The translations under genes were made by a program, and so were the position numbers. The notes below the pieces were generated by a model. It did not search any database. It was not told where the DNA came from and worked only from the letters and a program-made list of their open reading frames with translations. Shown here piece by piece: positions 45,660-57,129 of a stretch of 64,000 bases of DNA. Numbering within the stretch: the stretch's first letter is position 1; each line of letters opens with the position of its first letter. The stretch covers positions 616,191,095 through 616,255,094 of the forward strand of contig NC_056730.1 of assembly GCF_019279795.1 (NCBI RefSeq). The letters run 5' to 3'. The stretch comes from Protopterus annectens (taxonomy: Eukaryota; Chordata; Ceratodontiformes; Protopteridae).

Positions 45660-46200
45660 TCTGTAGTTTATTTATTTATTTCACATTTGTTTACTAGAAT
45701 AGTCGAACTGGGCACGTCATTTTTCAGTGGAGGCCCGGGGAGAAAAGCTAAAGTAATAAATAGTAAACATGTTGATAAAGTTAATAATACAAGGAAATTC
45801 TAGTAGCATACAAAATCAACAATAGTACAATAATGAGCAAAACAGTACTTTAGAGGTTACAATAACATAACATGTGATACATGCATTTAGATAAAGAGGA
45901 AGGCAAGTGAAAATAGAGTGGGAGAAAAGAATGAAGTATTTTAGCACCCACTATGAAAGATGTGGTTACAAATACAGAACATAGAGTTATCCAGGATGGT
46001 TGCAAGAACAAAGCCAGTTGTCATTTAAGTGACAATTTAGGAGCTTTTTAAAGTGTACTATGGAGCAGTTAGAGGAAATAGAAGTTGGTAGTTTGTTCTA
46101 TATTTTAGATATGACATTAGAGAAGAGAGATTCCCAGTGGTATTTATCAGACCAGTGGTACTATTGGAAAAGTTAGAAACATTATCCATTATTTACTTCT
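45660..46200 (-). mobile_element. L2/Rex1-like LINE 3' end
   Basis: TTATTTATTTATTTCACATTTG on the plus strand starts the 3' tail, followed by TTTTTCAGTGGAGGCCCGGG and AGAAAAGCTA as in the element at 19891-22350. The rest is 3' region and a trace of the pol C-terminus (about 46080-46180). It is heavily 5'-truncated. Confidence 0.7.
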
Positions 46201-46509
46201 GTAACTTGTTTCTTTTCTTTTTGGTAAATCATATTTTGTACACTGTTTTGGTTAGGGTTTTTCAGACCGGTCTCCCATAATATACCTGACAAATATGTTG
46301 TGCCTTGTTATGTATGTGGACTAGAATAACACTGTAAGATTCCATGGTCTGCTATTCAAGTCGGTTACTGAGCACTGGAGCCATGTCTTAATACTCAATA
46401 ATATCTACCAAAGCACTAACCTGCCTGGCCTTGGAGTCAGTTTACTTGGCATGTAGTATCCACAGGTAGCATCTATGTAAAAACCTTTGTATACACATTC
46501 TGCTGCTAA

Positions 46510-48440
46510 GAGTTTATTTATTTATTTATTTGATATTTGATGACCAGGGACGTGGGCCAGTTGGTTAACTCTTTTCAGCCATGCCCTAGGCTCATAGAAG
46601 AAAGTATGATACAGGTAAGCACAGAATTAATAAAACTAAGGAAGTATAACATTCTGCAAGATAATGAAGCAATAAACCATGCACAAAATGATGAAAATTA
46701 AATTATGGTGGAGATTAATAGTAGTATTTTAACTATTGCTACAAAATTACTTAAAAGGATGCTCTTTCAATTTATTTTTAAAGCTTTTCAGTGTTTGTTC
46801 TTTCTTTAATTCTTCTTGCAGATGATTCCATGCAAATAGATTGTCCTGGTCTGAAGAAACAATGTTCACCAATAGACGTTTTAAACTGTGACCTAACCAG
46901 AGTGATGATTTCCTCTTCACTACCTCTTTGTGAATATGGCTTTTCTCTGGCAGTGAGTTTTGTTTTCATTGCTGGGTTGTATCCTTGTTTTATTATTCTA
47001 GATTGCATTTTTACCTTGTAGTCGATATGTATCAGTGTAAGACACTGGTAGGAACTGAATAATTTCAAGAGGTCATGGTAATGCATATGTGCATCACCAT
47101 ATAGAAAGACAAATCTACACGTTATTCTTTGTAACTTGAATCTTGGGAGTATTGTATGCAGAGTGAAGAATTACAATTAGAAGGCCATATTCAAGTCTGG
47201 GAATAAGAACACTACTTGCTAAAGCCTTATGGAAATTGTATGAGGGGACGTGAGAAGTCCTGTAACCCAACTTCAGCTGTGATAGAACTTTAGCAACATA
47301 TCTGTCTGTATGCACTGAAAAGGGTTAAGACATGATCCAGTGTGAGACCAAGTTATCTTGCTTAGTAAAATTTGAAACTGTATTATTATAGTTTTTTTTC
47401 AGTTAGAGTGGGGATAGTAGGCAAGCTAAGTTTTATGGAGAAGCAAACAACACAATATTATATCTGATGGAGTTAATTATCAGATTATTGGAGTATATCC
47501 AGTTAAGGAGGGACATGGAGATGAACTGTAACTTAAACTGGAGATCTGTAGCAGCTTTACTTGTTTCTGTGAGTAATACAGGATCAGCATACAGGACTAA
47601 ATTAAAGAATGTGAGGCTGTAGGTTAGATCATTTATAAAGAGGGAAAAAAGTAAGGAAACTAGTACTGATCCTTAATGTACACCAGTATTTAGGGTGCCT
47701 CCTTCACACTTCTTCTTATTCTTCTTCTTCTTCTTTTGGCTTTTCCCGGTTAGGGGTTGCCACAGCAGATCACCTGTCCACTCATGGAGTTTTACTGTGT
47801 CGAGTTGCCAGCCCGGCGCCCAACCATCCACGGGAAGGCACACATATGCACGTACTCATGCCTAGGGCCAATTTGGAGTATCCAATCCACCTACAGCATG
47901 TCTTTGCACTATGAATTATTATTCTAGACTCTGTCCTGCATATAACTGATAATCCTGCAGATAGCTGATAAATGTAGTATGGTAATGCTAAAGCTAATTT
48001 TGTAAAGTTCATTTAGTAACATTGTGGGATTGATTGTTTCAGACCACTATTCCTATCAACAATAAGACCAGTCATAATCAGCCCCCCAATTATATTGCAG
48101 TTTAGGTTGTTGGCGACTGTGTATAATGCTGTCACAACACTGAAGGCATTGCAAAAAACATGTGCTGATCATATAAAAAACATAGCTATTTATGTATTCA
48201 ACTATCTGTTTGTATAGTAACTTCTCAAATATTTTAGTCCAAGGGCAAAGATTTGAAATTGACCTATGGACTTCATGACCTTAAGGAACAGGAGGGAAAT
48301 ATGTCTGAGTGTTTAAACTGTGCAGGGACTGTCCCAGAAGATAATGAATGATTTTATATATAACTGAGATATATGGCAATTTAAGGTGCTGCCATCCTAT
48401 GGAATAATATATTAACTTTGACATTAGATGATCTATGTTG
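46510..48440 (-). pseudogene. L2/Rex1-like LINE RT, split by a SINE
   Basis: The minus strand reads HRSISNLCPWTKIFEKLLYK (RT fingers, near 48240-48180), then after the SINE GSVLVSLLFSLFINDLTYSL and LYADPVLLTETSKAATDL (near 47680-47570), where the catalytic YADD is now YADP. Then come AKVLSQLKLGYRTSHVPSY and SSVLIPRLEYGLLIV. The C-terminus near 46780-47086 (102 codons) contains KLTAREKPYSQRGSEEEII. The 3' tail at 46515-46530 is of the TTTATTTATTTA type. It is related to, but distinct from, the element at 19891-22350. Dead. Confidence 0.75.
47705..47905 (-). mobile_element. SINE fragment nested in the LINE at 46510-48440
   Basis: On the plus strand a (CTT)n tail is followed by TTGGCTTTTCCCGGTTAGGG and CGAGTTGCCAGCCCGG. 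It then carries GGCCAATTTGGAGTATCCAA and CCACCTACAGCATGTCTTTG, a central segment known from DANA/V-type SINEs but not visible in the other copies here. The tRNA head is missing. It interrupts the RT palm. Confidence 0.8.
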
Positions 48441-49634
48441 TCTTTTTTTTAAATAAATGTGGTGCCCTTGATTGAAATTTGCTTAAATGGGGAAGTAGGC
48501 TGCAAGAAGAGGAGGAAGGATATGAAATTTGTTGGTTAATTTTTCAATTATTTCCTGATAATCAGAATGATGCTATAGAAGAGAACTGTCATGCTTTGCC
48601 TTAGTCCTGCACTGGGGTTCAGTTAAAAAGAACCTCAACACCACTCAGTGCTCTGCGAAAAGAAGACCAGCTTGTAATGCTTAACGTACCTCTCCAGATG
48701 GCCTTCTAGATTCAGGATAACTAACCAATCCAGCATAATAGATGGTGCAAATGGGTTCACTGACTTGGCACCAGCACACATTACTCACTTTTTTAAGGAA
48801 TCCACAGTGGCACTTATTCATGTTCAAACTCATCGGAAGATACTAGCATTATCAATGCAGTTTGCAGCTTATCATTTCAAAAATGTCATTGAATGACCTG
48901 TTAAATAGATGGATCACTGAAAAGCTCATCTGCTATTAAGATTGCACAAATCTTGAGCTGTTTATATTAATACCATTGGTGATGGGAGTGCAACCTATTA
49001 CATGGTGGCTGTCAGAGTACTTGTCTCCACCCCCCGCCGACCCATGAAAAAGACCAGCATTTAAAATTTAATTTGAAGGAAAACAGTGTTTAAATTATGA
49101 GACTTCTCTCAAAAGATATGATTAGGCACATGTTGTTATTATAATCCCCACCAGCAATTTCTGATTAAAATGTTGTGACCTTGTGGTACAGAGTTTGATT
49201 CCCATAGCCTTCATATACCTATGATTTTGAACAAGTCACTTAACTAGATAGTGCTTTGGGAAAATCAGGAAATTGATCAAGGCTCTTTAATCGTCTCTTA
49301 TACTGCATGCCTAGTAACTAAGTATGAATCTATCACCGTAACCCTGCTAGTTAGTTTAAAAAAACAACTTATCCTGGCAATCAGCTAGCAATGCTCCCAA
49401 GTGTGATGCTAACTTAAGTAGATTATTTTAATATATTCAGAATCTGTATTAACAAAGTTTTACTTTAGGTTATTTTGAACAAATGGTGGCTCATCAAATA
49501 GTCTTGTAATGAGGAGCATGTGTTTTCAAGTTAGTTTTCAAGTGCACACTGAAAAAACAAACGTGTAACACACTACATGATTTATAAGTAGCCACTGCAT
49601 AGGTGATTAATAATGAAATATATTTTATTACTAG
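48441..49634. other. Unassigned flank of the LTR element
   Basis: No gene or recognised repeat. The last five bases, ACTAG (49630-49634), are the left target duplication of the LTR element. Confidence 0.4.
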
Positions 49635-50740
49635 TGTGATATAGCTAAATATTGTCAGCCCAGCTATCTGGAATTTTGTAAATAATGCTATGTCATTTGC
49701 GAATATTGATATGATTTATACAGAACTGTATGTTATGTACTGAGCTAAAATGTAACCACAGCATGCTCTGCTGGCTTAGAACAGAAATGTATATAAACAA
49801 TATACCTGTGCAAATGTATGTTATAATAGTAGAAACTGGAATATACAGAGTAAACTTGCAAGACTTCATGAAAATAAGTTGAACTTAAAGTGTTTTATGA
49901 TTGTATCATAAAAGTTAGTTTCAATGCAGCAAAGAAACAGGATGTCTAGAACTAGGGTGCTTTCTGCATTGTTTTCTAAGTGTTTTATTGTTTTATGTCT
50001 AATAGCAATTGCAAAAATCTGAAGGCTATGTATTTTTCACACAGAGATGTTAAATGTTGGGCACTGGAGGTTTAGCCTGGGAAATGAAGACAGGTAACAA
50101 AAAATTATGTCATCCAAGCTAACTCAGCAGCAATATTTGATATTAATTTAAGAACTCTCTGAGAGAGAGACTGTGCATTCTGTATTTTGTCTTAGACCTA
50201 GAAAGAACATCCACTCATCATCACATCTACACTTGCCGTGCTCTGTATGTAAGTTTTTAGGGCATATTAACTCTTTTTAGACTCAGTTAGGAATATAGCA
50301 AAGATTAGTCTAGATGTTTTCTTTTGTATTTGAGACTGTCCTGCAGTGTTGTTTTAAATATTTCCTGTGATTTTGAACTCTGAAGTAACTGTGTTGATTT
50401 ACTGAATATTGTTTTGTTCTTTTGTTATTTATTATGAAATATATTAAAACGTATCTTTGTGGCTAATATTTGTGAGACATATTTAAGTTCTTAGAGTACT
50501 TGCATATCTATTTGGTGACACTGTACAGGTTACTCCTAATACCTGGTGCATAGTCAAAACTACCATTTGAATAATAGTAACATTACACAGTAGGATTGAA
50601 CACCTTTAGTAAGGGCCTTATAGTAGCTGATAAGTAGGGTATTGGTGGCAGTGGAAACTACCTTATAGTCTGAGAAGAATGGGGCATAGCAAGTAAACCT
50701 GTGCCATCCTTCCACACGCGCGCACGCTTGTGCACATGTA

Positions 50741-50822
<82 letters not shown>

Positions 50823-51144
50823 AATCAAATCTCAAAGTGTGTGTGTCAGCTACTTGCACAGCGACACAAAGCACTGGCTGGACAGAGATAGTGCTGGGGG
50901 TCTTGGCTTGGCCCCTCAGCTGAGACCTTAACCTTATAGCTGTGCCAGAGGGGAGTTTTATAGAGGATCTGGAGAAAGAGGGAGAAACCATCCCCAGACT
51001 GACTGTAATCTATTTGGGCTCTTAAGGGAAATTGTACTTTACTGTATGGGTACTTGTCATCCTCCCAATGTGTGCATCCCCTAGCTGTTGCCAGTGGTGA
51101 GAACTGAGGCTCATTGATTACTGGACCAGTGCAGGGGTGTCACA
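49635..51144 (+). repeat. 5' LTR of the Gmr1-like element
   Basis: It begins TGTGATATAG and ends GGGGTGTCACA. A TATA-like box, TATATAAA, lies at 49790-49797, and the same at the equivalent place in the 3' LTR (56130-56137). A (TG)n run at 50742-50817 is part of the LTR, because the 3' LTR has it too. By eye the two LTRs differ by several percent plus small indels. The LTR supplies promoter and polyadenylation signals in live elements. Confidence 0.93.
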
Positions 51145-51151
51145 TATTAAT

Positions 51152-51170
51152 TGGCTGGCAGTGGTGGGAT
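51152..51170 (+). promoter_or_regulatory. Probable tRNA primer binding site
   Basis: TGGCTGGCAGTGGTGGGAT begins 7 bases after the LTR end. TGG at the start fits the tRNA CCA end, and the remainder resembles the complement of a leucine tRNA 3' end (TGGTGTCAGxAGTGGGAT) with a few mismatches. A 17-base direct repeat (51140-51156 and 51178-51194) duplicates the LTR end and the start of this site, so a second candidate starts at 51190. Confidence 0.55.
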
Positions 51171-51348
51171 ATCCACATCACATATTAATTGGCTTGTACT
51201 GGTGTTGATATTGAATTCATGTAGCCTGTGTACAGTGGTCACTGAAGGTGTTTGGAGTCTCAATCAGCCACGCAGTGAACATTTAGAGTTTCACATCACA
51301 TTTAGTTTTTTTTTTGTTAGCTTAGTTAGTCAGGGAAAGTAGGCAAGC

Positions 51349-52640
51349 ATGTCAGTAGAGGAGGATGGCAAGCTGACAGAGACAGTTGGCTGAGATATGC
51401 CAGGCTAAAAGACTGGTGCATGCCAACCTGACTAAGGCAGAAATGATTGTAGTTTTGGGCATAGCTGCATTGCAGAATGGTGATCAGGAGGACAACCAGG
51501 CTGGCCTTGGAGATATACAACTCTCAGAAAATGGGCAGCTCAACCTTTCAACAGAGGACTTAAAAATCTGTCTAGAGTTAAAAAGACTTGGGCTGGAGGG
51601 CAAGTGTTTGGAAATAGAAGCAGCAGAGAGACTGAGACATCTAGATGCTGAGGAAAATGAGAAACTGCAATGTCTAGAGGCTGAGAAGAAGGAGAGACAG
51701 GGGCAACATGAAAAGGAGATAATGAGTCTTTGCCAGAGTCATGAAGGTAATGGAGAAGGGAGTAACTGAACCCCAGAAGCAACAAAGGGCAGTAAATTTC
51801 TTCCACAATTTACAGAGGGGGATAATTTTGATAGTTTCATTCATATGTTTGAAAGGGTATGTAAACAGTATAATGTTGACCAAGGGGTCTGGATATGGTT
51901 CCTGACCCCCTTACTCCCTTACTCCATGGTAAAGCTGTAACTGCTATTTCTAAATTTCTGATACTGATTGCTTAAATTACAATATTGCAAAGAACTGTCT
52001 TTTAGAATGCTTTAAGTTAACACCTGAAGCTTATAGGAAAAAGCTTCATGATCATAGACGCAAGGCAGATGAAAGTGGGTTTGAATATATTGGCGAACTA
52101 AGCACTTGTTTTCATAGGTGGGTGAGTGTATGTCAGATCACCACTTTTGAAGGTGTGGCAGACCTTTTGTTGAGGGAACAAGCCCTTAGCACTTTGCCTG
52201 AGGACATGCGAATCTAGTTAGCTGATGGGCAATGCAGTACTGCAGATGAGTTGAGAAAGAAGGGAGACCTATACCTAGCAATCATGGCATCACTGCACAG
52301 GAAAGGGACACCCAGTGCTGCTCATGGTTCTAATGCAACCCATGGTGGGCAGCCCAGATTGCCCCAACAGAGTCTGCTAGTAGCAGGGGAAGCCACTAGT
52401 CCAGGTAAACATCCAGGATCAAGGGTTAAATGTTTTAAATACAACCAGTGGGGCCATGTAGCATGTAGATGTCCATGGAGGCAAGGTGGGGAACAGAATG
52501 TGGGAGAGCCAGTAAGTGGGAATGACAAAATGCAAAATGTCAGCAGAAGGTTGTTTCGAGACAACAAAGGTAGCAAACTACCACAAGAGGTTATATCCTA
52601 TCTTAGTGAATGGGAAAGAGGCCATTGCTAAGAGAGACAC
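51349..52640 (+). pseudogene. Gmr1-like gag, broken
   Basis: A stop near 51402 ends the first short frame. The frame 51386-51769 (127 codons) has a charged coiled-coil stretch (LEIEAAERLRHLDAEENEK). A poorly readable part follows with stops, then a SCAN-like capsid segment (52014-52265), then the frame 52251-52631 with a Pro/Gly-rich linker and one zinc knuckle at 52431-52472: CFKYNQWGHVACRC. That knuckle is of the CCHC type, but its second Cys is Tyr. Gag forms the particle and binds RNA. A TAG near 52215 interrupts the capsid segment. Confidence 0.8.
52014..52265 (+). other. SCAN-like capsid C-terminal segment in gag
   Basis: One frame reads LTPEAYRKKLHDHRR, FEYIGELSTCFHRWVSVCQI, LLLREQALSTLPEDMRI, stop, LADGQCSTADE. 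This follows the SCAN pattern PExxRqxFRxxxY...L..Lc..WL.P...t.eqilelLvLEQFLtiLPeelq.Wv. The TAG stands where SCAN has Trp. Published work derived the vertebrate SCAN dimerisation domain from the capsid of Gmr1-like elements, so finding it here fits. The match is by eye; helical spacing agrees. Confidence 0.72.
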
Positions 52641-52860
52641 AGCCTCTGACCTAACCATTGTGACTCGTGCAGTTGTTACAAAGGATCACTATTTGCTTAG
52701 GTAGTCTACTCCAGTCAGAGCTTTAGGAGGGACCCCATTCCAAATACCTTTAGCTAGGGTTCATCTTGACTGGGAGGATGGAAAAGGAAGCGAACAAGTA
52801 GGTGTGTTTGAAGATATCCCTGCAGATGTCCTGTTAGGGAATGATTTTGATAATGCAGTA
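52560..52860 (+). pseudogene. Gmr1-like aspartic protease
   Basis: The active-site motif reads AKRDTASDLTIV near 52630-52660, where retropepsins have DTGA/DSGA: Gly is replaced by Ala. A stop lies at 52702. After a frame change the flap-end motif DIPADVLLGNDF appears near 52815-52850, matching the hydrophobic ILGxD motif. It would process the gag-pol precursor; the changed active site and the broken frame make this unlikely here. Confidence 0.75.
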
Positions 52861-53139
52861 ACCTGTGCACATGCAGTTACATGCAGTCAGGCTTGGAGAC
52901 AAGCATATGAGTCTGGTAGCCTGGTGGAGACCCAGACAGGCCACACACTTGTAGCTAGGACTTGTGAGGTGATTACTTCAGGAAGGGAGCTACCCTGTAG
53001 CAATGAAACTGCAGGTGAGCCACAGCTGCTTGTGGGTACTGATTTTCCCTTGGACAGAGTGACTGCAAGGGCAGAGGTGAGTAGTAGTACCCAGGCTGAC
53101 AGTGAGGCTCCGCTGTCAGAGAATACTAGACTTCCTGTG

Positions 53140-54400
53140 GAAGGGGAACTGGGAAGGCTTACTAAGAGAGAGTGGAGACAGGTTCAGCTCTCAGACCCTA
53201 CATTACATGGCCTGAGGGAGGCAGCCTGTGAGGCACCTGATTCTCAAGGGAAAGGGGAATCTGTATACTGGGACAAAGGGTTACTATATAGAGAGTGGAC
53301 CCTGAGGGAGGGCTAGAGGGTGAGAGAATACAGCAGTTGGTAGTGCCCAGAGCCTACCATCTGGCATTTCTAGCTATAGCCCATAATATTCCATTTGCAG
53401 GTCATATGGGCATATAACATACAAAGATATATATTATGCAGAACTTTTATTGGCCTGGGATTTCCAGAGATGTAACAGGGTACTGCAGGACCTGTGAGCA
53501 GTGCCAAAAGTAGGCAAGGCAGGAGACAAAGTGAAAGCTCCTTTGATGACTTTGCCTGTGAATCAGGAGCCATTTCAGAGGGTAGCTATGAATATTGTGG
53601 GGCCTCTGAGTACCCCAAGTTCTACAGGGAAAAAGTATATCCTAGTAGTAGTAGATTACGCTACCAGATACCCTGAGGTGATAGCTCTGCCCTCCACTGA
53701 AGCAGAAATTTGAGGCAAATGCTTTGCAGGTTTCCCAAAAGAAATACTGGCTGACAGATGTGCCAATTTGATATCAGACCTGCTGGCTTGTATGTGTATG
53801 TACTGTGGGGTGAAGCACGTAAGAACCATCTCCTATCATCCCCAGACTAATGGTCTTGTTGAGAGGTTAAACTCTACACTCAAGTCCATGCTACAGGCAT
53901 TTGCAGACCAGTTTTAAGAGGGAGTGGGACAAATATTTGCCCCATCTGTTGTTTGCTTACAGACAGGTTCACCAGGAATCCACAGGTTTTTCACCCTGGG
54001 CATAGGGTGAGGGGACCTGTAGATTTTATTCGAGATGAGTGAGACAGTGAGTGTGAATCCCACAAGGAGTCTGTTGTGGCTTATGTCCTAAACCTCAGGA
54101 CAAATCTCAGGGAACTCATGGGCTTAGCCCAGGAAAAACCAGGCAGAAGCCCAATAGCAAAAAAAGGTCTGGTATGACAGGAATGCTCAAGCTAGAGAGT
54201 ATGCTGTAGGGTAGCATGTAATGGTTCTCATTTCTGTCAGACACAACAAGCTGCAGGAAGCTTAGAGGGACCCTACAAGATGGTAAGGAATGTCAGTGAT
54301 GTTAACTACATGGTAGAACTACTAGGCAGGAGGCAGGAGCACAAATTGTACCATGTTAACCTGATGAAGCCTTACCATGATAAGGAGGTCCTTGTGCTGA
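53140..54400 (+). pseudogene. Gmr1-like integrase, upstream of RT
   Basis: An N-terminal lead-in, SVYWDKGLLYREW, is followed by a HHCC zinc region (HNIPFAGHMG ... CRTCEQC, 53390-53505). The core has FQRVAMNIVGPLS, where the first catalytic Asp is Asn, then YILVVVDYATRYPEVIALP. Near 53745-53890 come LADRCANLISDL (second Asp), HVRTISYHPQTNGLVERLN (catalytic Glu in VERLN) and TLKSMLQAF. The C-terminal domain ends VSDVNYMVELL and KLYHVNLMKPYH near 54280-54380. Integrase joins the DNA copy to the host chromosome. There are several frameshifts and stops. Its position before RT is the key feature. Confidence 0.88.
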
Positions 54401-54489
54401 GTATTTGCAGTGGATGGCAGGAAGAATCTGAGGGGGATCTGGTGAGTGATCTCCTCAGTGAGGCTCAGACTGGCACTTCAGTGGAAGGG

Positions 54490-55330
54490 GTAGCAATGTC
54501 CCAGCAACTGTCCACTACACAGGTTCAAGAAATACAAGCAGTGTTACAGGAGTTTGAGGGCATGTTCACTGGGAAACCATGGTGTACCTACCAGGTGCAG
54601 CAATATGTGGATATAGAACCCCAAAGGCCTATCGAGCAGGCCCCTTATAGGGTGCCTGAGACAGTCAAACATATTCTGAGGGGAAGAGATACAGAAAATG
54701 TTGGAACTAGGGGTAATTCAGGAGTCCAGCAGTCCTTGGGCCTCCCCAGTGGTACTGGTACCAACGAAGGATGGCAGCACCAGGATCTGTGTGGACTACA
54801 GGAAATGAAATAGTCACATAGATTCAGATGCTTACCCCATGCCTAGGACAGATGAAGTCCTAGAGCAGCTGGGTAGGGCTAAGTATCTTACCACTATTGA
54901 TCTTATCAAGGGTTACAGACAGGTGCCCTTGACTACCATAGAGAGGTCAGCCTTTGTGACTCCCTTTGGCTTGCATGAGATGATGAAGATGCCCTTTAGG
55001 GTGAAAAATGCCCCAGCAACTTTACAGAGGCTGGTAGATCATATCCTAGCAGGAGCAGAAGATTTTGTCTTTGCTTACCTACATGATATTTCCATCTGCA
55101 GCTATTCTTGGCAAAGCACCTTCATCATGTCAGAGAGGTGCTGGGCAGACTACAGAGGGCAGGGTTGACCATTAAGCACAGCAAATGTCAGGTGGGTATG
55201 GCAGAGGTGTCCCACCTGGGATATAGAGTCAGGAGTGGTAAGAGCAGGCCAAGACCTGCCAAATTAGAAGCCATTCAGGCATGGCCTGCCCCTGTTTCCA
55301 AAAAGCAGGTAAGAGCATTTTAAGGGACAG
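54490..55330 (+). pseudogene. Gmr1-like reverse transcriptase
   Basis: The reading starts with LQEFEGMFTGKPWCTYQVQ and VDIEPQRPIEQAPYRVP, then passes through a frameshift ([20 protein letters not shown] region). The frame 54839-55168 has YLTTIDLIKGYRQVPL (first catalytic Asp), AFVTPFGLHEMMKMPF and FVFAYLHDIS, in which the usual YxDD box is YLHD (Tyr at 55076). A stop near 54811 separates the first two parts. SHLGYRVRSGKSRPRPAKLE and WPAPVSKKQVRAF follow to 55323. The change in the catalytic box should abolish polymerase activity. Confidence 0.88.
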
Positions 55331-55479
55331 TGGGGTACAACAGAAAGTTTGTCCACAATTATAGTACCATAGCTGCTCTCCTCACAGACCTGACAAGGAA
55401 AAACAAATCAGATAAGGTAGTGTGGACCTCAGAATGTAAGCAGGCACTGCAGAAGATTAAAGGAGCTTTGGGAGGACCC

Positions 55480-55885
55480 CTGTGTTAGCCAGTCCAGATT
55501 ACAGCAAATAATTTGTTGTGCAGGTGGATTATTCAAACCATGGGGTAGGAGCTGTACTTAGCCAAGTTTCCTCAGAGGTAAAAGAGCACCCAGTGGTATA
55601 TCTCAGTCATATGCACCAATCCAGGGAGGAGTGCTATGCAGCTGTAGAAAAGGAATGCCCAGCCATAGTGTGGCCACTTCAGAAACTCCAGCCTTATCTG
55701 TATGGAAGGAAATTCACTGTAGTTACAGACCACAATCCCTTATCATGGCTACATTAAGCCAGCCAGGAAATTGCCAAGTTACTATGGTGAAGCCAAGGGT
55801 TGCAAGCATATGATATGATAGTGCAGTACATCAGTGGCACTAGCAATGCCAATGCAGATGGGCTCTCAAGACAGGGAATGGAGTA
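55480..55885 (+). pseudogene. Gmr1-like RNase H, end of pol
   Basis: VQVDYSNHGVGAVLSQV (catalytic Asp at 55527-55529), YAAVEKECPAIVWPLQKL (Glu) and FTVVTDHNPLSWLH (Asp) are all present in the frame 55518-55757. After a stop, VQYISGTSNANADGLSR marks the standard end of gypsy pol, followed by a TAA near 55885. Nothing coding follows before the polypurine tract, so there is no envelope gene. Confidence 0.88.
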
Positions 55886-55956
55886 AGGTATTCCCAGATA
55901 GGTTCAACTCTCTCAAGCAATCTTTCTCAATGAGCACTTGAAAAACTAGTTTGAGT

Positions 55957-55974
55957 TTTCGGGGGGTGGTGGTA
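55957..55974 (+). promoter_or_regulatory. Polypurine tract
   Basis: TTTTCGGGGGGTGGTGGTA lies directly against the 3' LTR start. A G-rich tract here primes plus-strand DNA synthesis in LTR elements. It is interrupted by three T residues, so it is imperfect. Confidence 0.7.
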
Positions 55975-57067
55975 TGTGATATAGGAAAATATTGCCAGCC
56001 CAGCTATCTAGAATTTTATAAATAATTCTATGTCATTTGTGAACATTGATATGATTTATACAGAACTGTATGTTATGTACTGAGCTAAAATGTAATCACA
56101 GCATGCACTGCTGGCTTAGAACAGAAATGTATATAAACTATATACCTGTGCAAATGTATGTTTTAATAGTAGAAACTGAAACATACAGAGTAAACTTGCA
56201 AAACTTTAAGAAAATAAGTTGAAATTAAAATGTTTTATGATTGTGTCATAAAAATCAATTTCAATGCAGCAATGAGACAAGATGTGTAGAACTATGGTGC
56301 CTTCTGCATTGTTTTGTAAGTGTTTTATTATTGTATGTCTTCTAGCAAATGCAGACATCTGAAGGCTATGTATTTTTTACACAGAGAAGTTAACTGTTGG
56401 ACACTGGGGGGTTGGCCTGTGAACTGAAGACAGGTGACAAAAAAGTGATGTCATTCAAGCTAACCCAGCAGCAATATTTTATATTAATGTAAGAACTCTC
56501 TCAGAGAGAGACTGTGCATTTTGTATTTTGTCTTGGACCTAGCAAGATCATCCACTCATCATGACATCTGCACTTGCCTTGCTCTGTAAGTAAGTTCTTA
56601 GGGCATAGTAACTCATTTTAGACTCAGATAGGAATATAGTAAAGATTAGTTTAGATGTTTTCCTTATTTATTTCAGACTGTCCTGCAGTGTTGTTTTAAA
56701 TATTCCTGTGATTTTTAACTCTGAAGTAACTGTGTTGATTTACTGAGTATCTTCTTGCTGTTTTATTGTTTATTATTAAATATATTTAAACCTATCTTTG
56801 TGGCTTATATTTGTGAGACATATTTAAGATCTTAGAGTACTTGCATATCTATTTGGTGGCACTGTACAGGCCACTCCTAATAGCCTGGTGCTTGGTCAAA
56901 ACTACCATTTGGATAATAGTAACATTACACAGTAGGATTGGACACCCTTTGTAAGAGCCTTATAGTAGCTGGTCAGTAGGAGTTGGTTGCAGTGGAAATT
57001 ACCTTATAGTCTGGGCAGAAGGAGACATAGCTAGTAAGCTTGTGCCAGCCTTCCCCAGGTGTGTGTA

Positions 57068-57129
<62 letters not shown>

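Noticed and set aside
55886-55974. Envelope gene between pol and the 3' LTR
   Set aside because: Only about 90 bases lie between the end of pol and the LTR. The element is a retrotransposon without env, not an endogenous retrovirus.
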